Assembly (NCBI RefSeq): GCF_004341385.1 | Contig: NZ_SLXE01000005.1 | Span: 1-64,000, forward strand | From: Uruburuella suis | GTDB lineage: Bacteria > Pseudomonadota > Gammaproteobacteria > Burkholderiales > Neisseriaceae | DNA length: 64,000 nucleotides | Direction of reading: 5' to 3' | Shown: piece by piece, positions 57,287-64,000 of the stretch | Numbering within the stretch: position 1 is the stretch's first letter | How the letters are laid out: every line of letters begins with the position of its first letter | The notes under the pieces: generated by a model | Databases searched by the model: none | Told to the model about the DNA's origin: nothing | Seen by the model: the letters and a program-made list of their open reading frames with translations, nothing else | Made by a program: the position numbers and the translations under genes

Positions 57287-57916
57287 ATGAAAGTGTATAC
57301 CGCTGCGCAGATGCGTGCGCACGAGCAAATGGCTGTGGATGCGGGCACGAGCTTTGAGCAATTGATGGAAAATGCCGGCGGCGCAGCGGCGGCCGATTTG
57401 TTGCGCCGCCACCCTGAGCCGGCCCGCGCGCTGGTGGTGTGCGGCAAGGGCAATAATGGCGGCGATGGTTTGGTGATGGCGCGGCTGTTGCAGGCCGAGG
57501 GCTGGCGCTGCGATGTGGTGTTTGTGTTGGGCAGCGAATTGTCGCCGCTGGCCGAAACCAACCGCCGCCGTCTGCTCAATCTGGCGGGCATAAGCTTTAT
57601 CGGCGCTCAAGCGCTGCCGGGGCAATTGGCGCAGCAGCGCTACGATGTGCTTATCGAGGGCATATTCGGCACCGGTTTTGCCGGCAGGCTGCCTGCTGCG
57701 GTGGCCGATTGCTGCCGCTTGCTTAATGCTTCAGACGGCCTGAAAGTGGCGCTGGATATGCCCACCGGCCTCAATGGCGACACGGGCGATGTGGATGCCG
57801 ATGTGTTTCGCGCCGAGCTTACCTACACATTCGGCGCCTACAAGCCGGCGCACATTATGGATGCGGGCAGGGCGGTGTGCGGCGAGATTGTGTGTTTGGA
57901 CATAGGCATTCAATAA
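57287..57916 (+). CDS. nnrE: NAD(P)H-hydrate epimerase (YjeF N-domain)
   Basis: Protein of 209 residues that epimerises damaged NAD(P)H hydrate for repair. The family motif GKGNNGGDG is at 53-61, with DMPTGLNGDTG near the C-terminus. The ADP/ATP-dependent dehydratase domain, fused in E. coli Nnr, is absent, so its partner must be elsewhere. A DUS falls inside the coding region near 57730 (read as SDGL). Confidence 0.88.
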   Translation: MKVYTAAQMRAHEQMAVDAGTSFEQLMENAGGAAAADLLRRHPEPARALVVCGKGNNGGDGLVMARLLQAEGWRCDVVFVLGSELSPLAETNRRRLLNLAGISFIGAQALPGQLAQQRYDVLIEGIFGTGFAGRLPAAVADCCRLLNASDGLKVALDMPTGLNGDTGDVDADVFRAELTYTFGAYKPAHIMDAGRAVCGEIVCLDIGIQ

Positions 57917-57926
57917 TTCCATCAAC

Positions 57927-57961
57927 AAAGGCCGTCTGAACACAATGTTTCAGACGGCCTT
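57927..57961. terminator. DUS-pair terminator after nnrE
   Basis: AAAGGCCGTCTGAA and its complement around an 8-base loop, 11 bp past the stop. Confidence 0.75.
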
Positions 57962-57988
57962 CTTATAATGTAGTGGAATGAAAGATAA

Positions 57989-58137
57989 TATAGTGGAATG
58001 AAAGAAAAACTTATACAGGCGCATGTAGCAAGCCATATGCAGAAGCCGTTTAAACCGCGTGCGTGGCTGCGCCACACACCCTACACATGATGCTAAATTT
58101 CTTATTTTTGTATAAGTTTTTCATTCATTCCACTATA
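57989..58137. mobile_element. MITE-like palindrome, TATAGTGGAATGAA subfamily
   Basis: 149 bp with tips TATAGTGGAATGAAAGAAAA and, inverted, TATAGTGGAATGAATGAAAA, both followed by ACTTATACA. A partial extra tip precedes it at 57968-57988. The interior differs from the TATAGTGGAATGC palindromes. It lies between nnrE and adhC. Confidence 0.75.
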
Positions 58138-58154
58138 ACGATTTGTATAGGTGA

Positions 58155-59321
<1,167 letters not shown>

Positions 59322-59328
59322 CTATCTG

Positions 59329-59613
59329 CTATTTGATATACGATTTAACCAGGCTCACCGCTTCATCAAGCTTTTGCTGCAAGGCTTGATGCTGCGGATT
59401 ATCACAGCTTTCATGGCTGAATGAGTCGCGCAAATGGCTTTCCATCACATCGCGCATCAAGCCGTTTACCGCGCCGCGCATGGCGGCAATCTGTTGCAGC
59501 ACGGCGGCACAGTCTTGGCCGTCGGTAATGGCGCGCTCCAAAGCTTCCGCCTGGCCGCGGATGCGGCGCAGGCGGTTGACGGCGCGTTTTTTGTCTTGCG
59601 GGTGATGGGGCAT
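59329..59613 (-). CDS. frmR: Formaldehyde-sensing repressor (FrmR, CsoR/RcnR family)
   Basis: All-helical repressor of 94 residues. Cys35 (GQDCAAVLQQ) and His60 (MESHLRD) occupy the positions used by FrmR to detect formaldehyde. It is the first gene of frmR-adhC, and a palindromic operator sits 14 bp before its ATG. A longer in-frame start would translate the operator and a DUS and is rejected. Confidence 0.88.
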   Translation of the reverse strand: MPHHPQDKKRAVNRLRRIRGQAEALERAITDGQDCAAVLQQIAAMRGAVNGLMRDVMESHLRDSFSHESCDNPQHQALQQKLDEAVSLVKSYIK

Positions 59614-59626
59614 GGCTTTTTCCTGA

Positions 59627-59642
59627 ATACTGGGGGCAGTAT
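59627..59642 (-). promoter_or_regulatory. Probable FrmR operator
   Basis: ATACTGGGGGCAGTAT: 6-bp inverted arms around GGGG. CsoR/RcnR/FrmR proteins bind G-tracts flanked by AT-rich inverted repeats, so the form fits. It lies 14 bp upstream of the frmR start codon. Confidence 0.75.
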
Positions 59643-59763
59643 AAAAAAGATAGGGCGCATTGGCAAGCGCTGCACAGGAAAGGCGCAAGGCCGTCTGAAT
59701 ATGTTTATAATCGGGCAGCGCCGATAATCCTGTCGGCGTGTTTTGTGAAGGGTATGCCAACCG

Positions 59764-61458
59764 ATGCGCCGACTTTCCCGCCCCGAAAATCCGCTCGAGC
59801 GCTTGATGCGCCCTTACCGCCGCCGCCTTTATCTGCCGCTTTTGCTGGCTTTGGCGGCGGTGGTGCTGTTTATCTGGCAAAGCGCGCTGCTGGCGGCTTT
59901 GTTTGCCGGTTGGCTCAATGCGGCCTCAGCCGGGCAGAAACCGCTTTCAGACGGCCTGCGGACTATTTTACTGTTAATTATGATGTATTTGCTTCTACGG
60001 CCTTTGCTTTCTTTATTGAAAGAGCGTGTGCTGCAAAAGCTGAGCCTGCATGTGCGCCATGGTGTGCGCCGCCGCCTGCTGCATGCGCTGGCGGCGTTGG
60101 GGCCGGCGCGCAGCCATTTCGGCAGCGATGGGGCGCTGAGCACGCAAATTTTGGAGCAGGTGGATGCGCTCGATGGCTATATCAGCCGCTTTTATGTGCA
60201 GCGCACGGTGGCGGTGGCCACGCCTTTGCTGATTGCGGCGGCGGTGTTTTATCACAGCAAGCTGGCGGCGGCGCTGCTGCTGCTCACCGCGCCTTTGGTG
60301 CCTTTGTTTATGATATTGGTGGGCACGGCGGCGGCCAAAAAAAGCCGCCAACAATTAGACACGCTCTCGCAATTGGGCGGGCGCTTTCTCGATTTGGTGC
60401 GCGGCATGCCCACTTTACGCCGCTTGAATGCGGTGGCGCAGGCGGAAAAGCAGGTGTCGGCTTCGGCGCTGGTTTATCAAAAGCGCACCATGAGCGTGCT
60501 GGCGCTGGCGTTTTTATCCGGCGCGGTGCTGGAATTGTTTGCTTCGCTGGCGATTGCGCTGGTGGCGGTTTATTTGGGTTTGGGCTTGATCGGCGTGTTG
60601 CCGTGGGCAAAAGGCGTGGTGCCGGTGCCTTATGAGGGCGCTTTGTTTATTTTGCTGCTTGCGCCTGAGTTTTACGCGCCGCTGCGCCAGCTCGGCAACG
60701 ATTATCACGCCAAGGCGCAGGCGCAGGCGGCGGCGGAAGCTTTGCAGCCCTTACTTGATGCGGCAGAGGGGCAAAGGCCGTCTGAAAGCGGCATCAAAAT
60801 GGATTTAAACGCTGCGCCTTCGCTGCAATTGACCGGCGTGCGCATTATGGGCGCAGAAGGGCGCGAGCGGCTGGCGCCCACTTCTTTTGCTGTGAAAGCC
60901 GGTGCGCGCATCGGCATCGGCGGCGTGAGCGGCATCGGCAAATCGAGCTTGTTGCAAGCTTTGCTCGGTTTTAGCGCGTATGAAGGGCGGATTGTGCTCA
61001 ACGGCGAAGATTTTGCCGCGCTGGACAAAAAATACCTGCAAGGGCAAAGCGCTTATCTGGCGCAAACCGCCACGCTTCTGCCCGGCAGCATCGCCGATAA
61101 TCTGCGCTTGGCCAAAGCCGGTGCGGATGAGGCGCAAATGCAAAAAGTTTTAAGTGAAGTCGGCTTGTGGGATTTGATTCAACGCCTGCCCGATGGCTTA
61201 AACACACCATTGGGCGAGCGCGGGTTGGGGCTCTCGGGCGGCCAGCAGCAGCGCTTGTCGTTGGCACAATTATTGTTACGGGATGCCCATTTTTGGCTAC
61301 TCGATGAGCCTGCCGCGCATTTGGATGAGGAAACGGCGGCTGAGCTATACCGCGTGTTGGGGCAAATCAGCTGCGGCAAAACCGTGTTGCTGGTGAGCCA
61401 CGATTTGGCGGCGGTGCCGTGGCTGGATGATGTGGTGGTGCTGGAGGGCGCGAAATGA
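59764..61458 (+). CDS. cydD: Heterodimeric thiol exporter ABC subunit CydD
   Basis: Fused membrane/ATPase protein of 564 residues: six hydrophobic helices in the first 310 residues, then an ATPase with Walker A GGVSGIGKSS (about 385-395), signature LSGGQQQRLS and Walker B WLLDEPAAHLD (near 510). CydDC exports cysteine and glutathione to the periplasm and is required to assemble cytochrome bd, whose gene follows. The stop overlaps the cydC start as ATGA. A DUS lies inside the gene near 60778. Confidence 0.9.
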   Translation: MRRLSRPENPLERLMRPYRRRLYLPLLLALAAVVLFIWQSALLAALFAGWLNAASAGQKPLSDGLRTILLLIMMYLLLRPLLSLLKERVLQKLSLHVRHGVRRRLLHALAALGPARSHFGSDGALSTQILEQVDALDGYISRFYVQRTVAVATPLLIAAAVFYHSKLAAALLLLTAPLVPLFMILVGTAAAKKSRQQLDTLSQLGGRFLDLVRGMPTLRRLNAVAQAEKQVSASALVYQKRTMSVLALAFLSGAVLELFASLAIALVAVYLGLGLIGVLPWAKGVVPVPYEGALFILLLAPEFYAPLRQLGNDYHAKAQAQAAAEALQPLLDAAEGQRPSESGIKMDLNAAPSLQLTGVRIMGAEGRERLAPTSFAVKAGARIGIGGVSGIGKSSLLQALLGFSAYEGRIVLNGEDFAALDKKYLQGQSAYLAQTATLLPGSIADNLRLAKAGADEAQMQKVLSEVGLWDLIQRLPDGLNTPLGERGLGLSGGQQQRLSLAQLLLRDAHFWLLDEPAAHLDEETAAELYRVLGQISCGKTVLLVSHDLAAVPWLDDVVVLEGAK

Positions 61459-63098
61459 GCCGTCAAGATATCCGTTTGCGCGATTTGTGGCAGAGCCGGC
61501 GCGGCATGTGGTCGGTGGCGTGGCTGCTCGGTGCCGTAACTTTATTGGCCACGGTGGCTTTGCTGGCGGTGTCGGGCTGGTTTATCAGCGCGGCGGCGGC
61601 GGCCGGGGTGGTGGCGCTGGCCACGGCTTATATGTTTGACTATTTCCGCCCCGGCGCGATTATCCGTGCGCTGGCGATTGTGCGCACGGCGGGTCGCTAC
61701 GGCGAGCGGCTGGCTTCGCACAATGCCGTGCTGGCTTTGCTGCGCGATTTGCGTGTGCGCTTTTTCGGCCGCCTGGCCGCCGCAGCGGGCAGCGCTGATG
61801 TGGTTTCCGCCGGCAGCATGCACCGGCTCACCAGCGATATCGATTTGCTCGACCAATGGCCGCTGCGTTTTTTGATGCCGTGGCTGTGGGCGCTGCTGCT
61901 TCAGACGGCCTTTGTGTTGTGGCTGCTGCTGGCCGCACCGGCTTTGCTGCTTTATGTGCTGCCGCCTTTGCTGCTGGCCGGTGTGGTGTTGCCCGCGCTG
62001 GCGGCTTGGCGCGGCATGGTGCCGGCGCGGCAAGACACGCAGGCGGCCGAAGAGCGTCGCCGGCGCTTGCTGATGCCGCTGAGCCTCATCACTTCGTTAT
62101 TGTTGTGGCGGCGTTGGGCAGATTGCGAAACCTCGTTTCTTGAAGCCGATGCCGAATATGGGTGCCTGCAATTGCGCCAGCAGCAATGGGCGAGCGTGTA
62201 TGTGTGGTTGCAGCAATGTGCACTGGCGCTGCTGGTGGCTTTGCTTTTGTGGCAGGGGTGGCCGCTGTTGGAGAGCGGGGCGTTGGGTGTGCCGGTGTTG
62301 TTGGCGATGGTGTTGGCGGTGTTTGGTTTGAATGAAGTGCTCACGCCGCTGGCTGCGCAATTTATGGCGCTGGGCTTCAGCAGCGCCGCGCGTGACCGCT
62401 TGAATGCGTTGGGCAGCGCGAAGCCTGCCGCCGAAAAAGCAGCGGCCGGCTGGCCGCAGGGCAGCCTGATATTCAGCGCGGAAAACATCAGCGCCAAAAG
62501 GGCGGGCGCGTTAAACGGCGCGGAGCATGTGAACTTTGTGCTGGAAAGCGGCCAAGCCTTACTGATTGCGGGGCCATCGGGCGTGGGCAAATCCACTTTG
62601 CTCGATGTGCTCGCCGGTGAGCTTGCGCCCCTGCAAGGCCGTCTGAAACTCAACGGGCAGGATTTTGCCGATTTTCTGCCCGGCGATGAAGTGGGCTATC
62701 TGGCGCAGCAAGTGGATATTTTCGACCTCACGTTGGCCGAAAACCTGCGCCTGGGCAAGGCCGGTGCCGATGATGATGCATTGTGGCAAGTGCTGGAAAA
62801 AGTGCGGCTGGCCGATTGGGCGCGGGCGCAGCCGCAAGGTTTGCAAACCCGCTTGGGCGAATACGGCGCGGCGGTGTCGGGCGGGCAGGCGCGGCGCATT
62901 GCGCTGGCGCGGCTTTTGCTCAAGCCGCGCGCTTTGCTGCTGCTCGATGAGCCTTTTGCCGGCCTGGATGCGGCCACGCGCGAAGCGGTGAGCGCCATGC
63001 TGCTGCAAGAGCGGGCGCAAGGCTTGCTGATTGTGGTGAGCCATCAGCCGCCTGCGCAAGCCGATTTTCAGGTTTTGCGTTTGCAGGAAAAGGCATGA
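61455..63098 (+). CDS. cydC: Heterodimeric thiol exporter ABC subunit CydC
   Basis: Partner of CydD, 547 residues with the same layout: six helices, Walker A GPSGVGKST (about 372-380), signature VSGGQARRIALARL and Walker B LLLLDEPFAGLD (near 493). It begins MSRQDIRLRDLWQSRRG. It overlaps cydD by 4 bases, so the subunits are translated together. The downstream gene is cydA after 469 bp. Confidence 0.9.
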   Translation: MSRQDIRLRDLWQSRRGMWSVAWLLGAVTLLATVALLAVSGWFISAAAAAGVVALATAYMFDYFRPGAIIRALAIVRTAGRYGERLASHNAVLALLRDLRVRFFGRLAAAAGSADVVSAGSMHRLTSDIDLLDQWPLRFLMPWLWALLLQTAFVLWLLLAAPALLLYVLPPLLLAGVVLPALAAWRGMVPARQDTQAAEERRRRLLMPLSLITSLLLWRRWADCETSFLEADAEYGCLQLRQQQWASVYVWLQQCALALLVALLLWQGWPLLESGALGVPVLLAMVLAVFGLNEVLTPLAAQFMALGFSSAARDRLNALGSAKPAAEKAAAGWPQGSLIFSAENISAKRAGALNGAEHVNFVLESGQALLIAGPSGVGKSTLLDVLAGELAPLQGRLKLNGQDFADFLPGDEVGYLAQQVDIFDLTLAENLRLGKAGADDDALWQVLEKVRLADWARAQPQGLQTRLGEYGAAVSGGQARRIALARLLLKPRALLLLDEPFAGLDAATREAVSAMLLQERAQGLLIVVSHQPPAQADFQVLRLQEKA

Positions 63099-63567
63099 GC
63101 CTGCGGGCGTGGCATCGTTGACAAAAACAGCGGCTTGGCGTTTAATTGCACAATACAAACTATATATTGTATTAATACAAAAAAAGAAAAGCCTTGAGGC
63201 CGTCTGAAAAGGCCGTCTGAAAGCGGTGCAGATTGTTTTTTTGAATTCAATCTGCTTTATATCGAATGCGGAAATTTGAGCGGCACATGATGCTTTCGGC
63301 CGCTGTTTGCGGCTTTTATCGGGGCGCTGCCTGTGTGCATATTGTGATGCGGGCGGCGCAAACTGCGTGCGGGGAAGCGCTCAGGCTAGGGCATATCAAA
63401 CGTAAACGTGCTTTTATTTGTGCATCGCGTGGCGTTAGAATGTAGCTTAGTTTCAATTTCAACCATTTCAACCACACCGAAAAAAGCACCGTAGCGCGAG
63501 CCATCTTGCGGCGCGGCGCAATGGCCGGTGTGGGCGAAACGGCGTTTAACCACACAGGAGCATCATT
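63099..63567. other. Gap between cydC and cydA, probable cydA promoter region
   Basis: Two DUS in the same orientation lie at about 63197-63222. A palindromic cluster sits at 63152-63180. Nothing else is identified and no gene is seen. An AGGAG site precedes cydA at 63556-63560. Confidence 0.5.
63152..63180. promoter_or_regulatory. Palindrome cluster upstream of cydA
   Basis: AATACAA, 8 bases, TTGTATT, then immediately AATACAA, so TTGTATTAATACAA (63167-63180) is a perfect 14-bp palindrome and the first arm repeats at a helical-turn-like spacing. It resembles an operator; the binding protein is unknown. Confidence 0.5.
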
Positions 63568-64000
63568 ATGGACTTGGTCGAATTATCGCGGCTGCAGTTT
63601 GCGATTACCGTTATGTACCATTTCTTGTTTGTGCCGCTCACTTTGGGCTTGGCGTGGATTTTGGTCATCATGGAAGCTGTATATGTGATGACCGGCAAGG
63701 AAATCTACCGCGACATGACCCAATTTTGGGGCAAACTTTTCGGCATCAACTTTGCCTTAGGCGTCACCACAGGCATCACGATGGAATTTCAGTTCGGCAC
63801 CAACTGGTCGTATTACTCGCATTATGTCGGCGATATTTTCGGCGCACCGCTGGCGCTGGAAGGGCTGATGGCCTTTTTCCTCGAAGCCACGCTGGTGGGA
63901 CTTTTCTTTTTCGGCTGGGAAAGAATGTCGCGCCGCCAGCATTTGATGGTAACCATTTTTATGGCTTTGGGCACCAATCTTTCGGCCTTGTGGATTTTGG
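63568..64000 (+). CDS. cydA: Cytochrome bd oxidase subunit I, 5' part
   Basis: The first 144 residues of the quinol oxidase haem subunit; the gene runs off the window. His18 ([10 protein letters not shown]) is the haem b ligand, [13 protein letters not shown] follows, and Glu98 and Glu106 ([14 protein letters not shown]) match the conserved proton/haem glutamates. CAGGAG lies 8 bases before the ATG. It follows cydDC, which is needed to assemble this enzyme. It is a high-affinity terminal oxidase for low oxygen, fitting with narGHJI. Confidence 0.95.
   Translation, partial: MDLVELSRLQFAITVMYHFLFVPLTLGLAWILVIMEAVYVMTGKEIYRDMTQFWGKLFGINFALGVTTGITMEFQFGTNWSYYSHYVGDIFGAPLALEGLMAFFLEATLVGLFFFGWERMSRRQHLMVTIFMALGTNLSALWIL

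Noticed and set aside
57720..57745. DUS inside nnrE (and others in cydD, cydC, pyrC-type genes) as special signals
   Set aside because: Uptake sequences within coding regions are ordinary in this family and need no further explanation.

Overview
The window comes from a Neisseriaceae chromosome. The evidence is dozens of copies of the DNA uptake sequence (DUS) GCCGTCTGAA, mostly in the AGGCCGTCTGAA dialect and often paired as inverted repeats at gene ends, together with core genes of neisserial type (recA, gyrA, prfA, argH, purK, lolCD, cydDC). The species cannot be fixed from the sequence alone. The window is GC-rich in genes, with AT-richer intergenic repeats, and shows no phage, plasmid or transposase gene.

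Bases 237-17270 are a self-contained aromatic catabolic island. A long minus-strand series runs catB-catC-catA-benA-benB-benC-benD-benE-pcaI-pcaJ-pcaF-pcaD and encodes benzoate uptake and every step from benzoate through catechol and 3-oxoadipate to succinyl-CoA and acetyl-CoA. Upstream lie an aryl-alcohol dehydrogenase, a benzaldehyde dehydrogenase, a BenM/CatM-type LysR regulator on the plus strand, and an MFS benzoate permease. Three minus-strand promoters (catB, the aldehyde dehydrogenase/alcohol dehydrogenase pair, and the permease) share one architecture: an ATAC-N7-GTAT operator about 21-22 bases upstream of TAGACA, then 17 bases, then TATNGT or TAAGGT. The promoter beside the regulator is a 117-bp duplicate of the catB promoter and still carries the first codons of catB. 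This suggests the alcohol/aldehyde module entered between catB and its regulator and was wired to the same control.

Bases 17607-27463 hold a GNAT acetyltransferase, purK, the respiratory nitrate reductase operon narGHJI (minus strand), a divergent molbindin, and a 50-codon membrane miniprotein. tRNA-Thr(UGU) follows. Bases 27924-46644 hold mostly housekeeping genes: an SpeE-like protein, a [2Fe-2S] protein, a hydrolase, trpS, dapC, rhlE, a lytic transglycosylase, pyrC, a lipoprotein, a TusA-like protein, a CNP1-like protein, a TSUP transporter, a CueR-like regulator, recA, a DUF456 protein, ttcA, argH and a LytS-type histidine kinase.

Bases 46848-64000 hold gyrA (with isoleucine at quinolone-resistance position 91), a hexapeptide acyltransferase, a phosphopantetheinyl transferase, prfA, a secreted RidA-like protein, adhP, lolC-lolD, nnrE, the formaldehyde pair frmR-adhC with a clear palindromic operator, and cydD-cydC followed by the start of cydA.

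Intergenic DNA is rich in small non-coding elements. There are several MITE-like palindromic families, one nested inside another. Tips of two families supply the TAG stop codon of the gene they abut. A DUS-linked hairpin repeat has spread into gaps of the catabolic operon.
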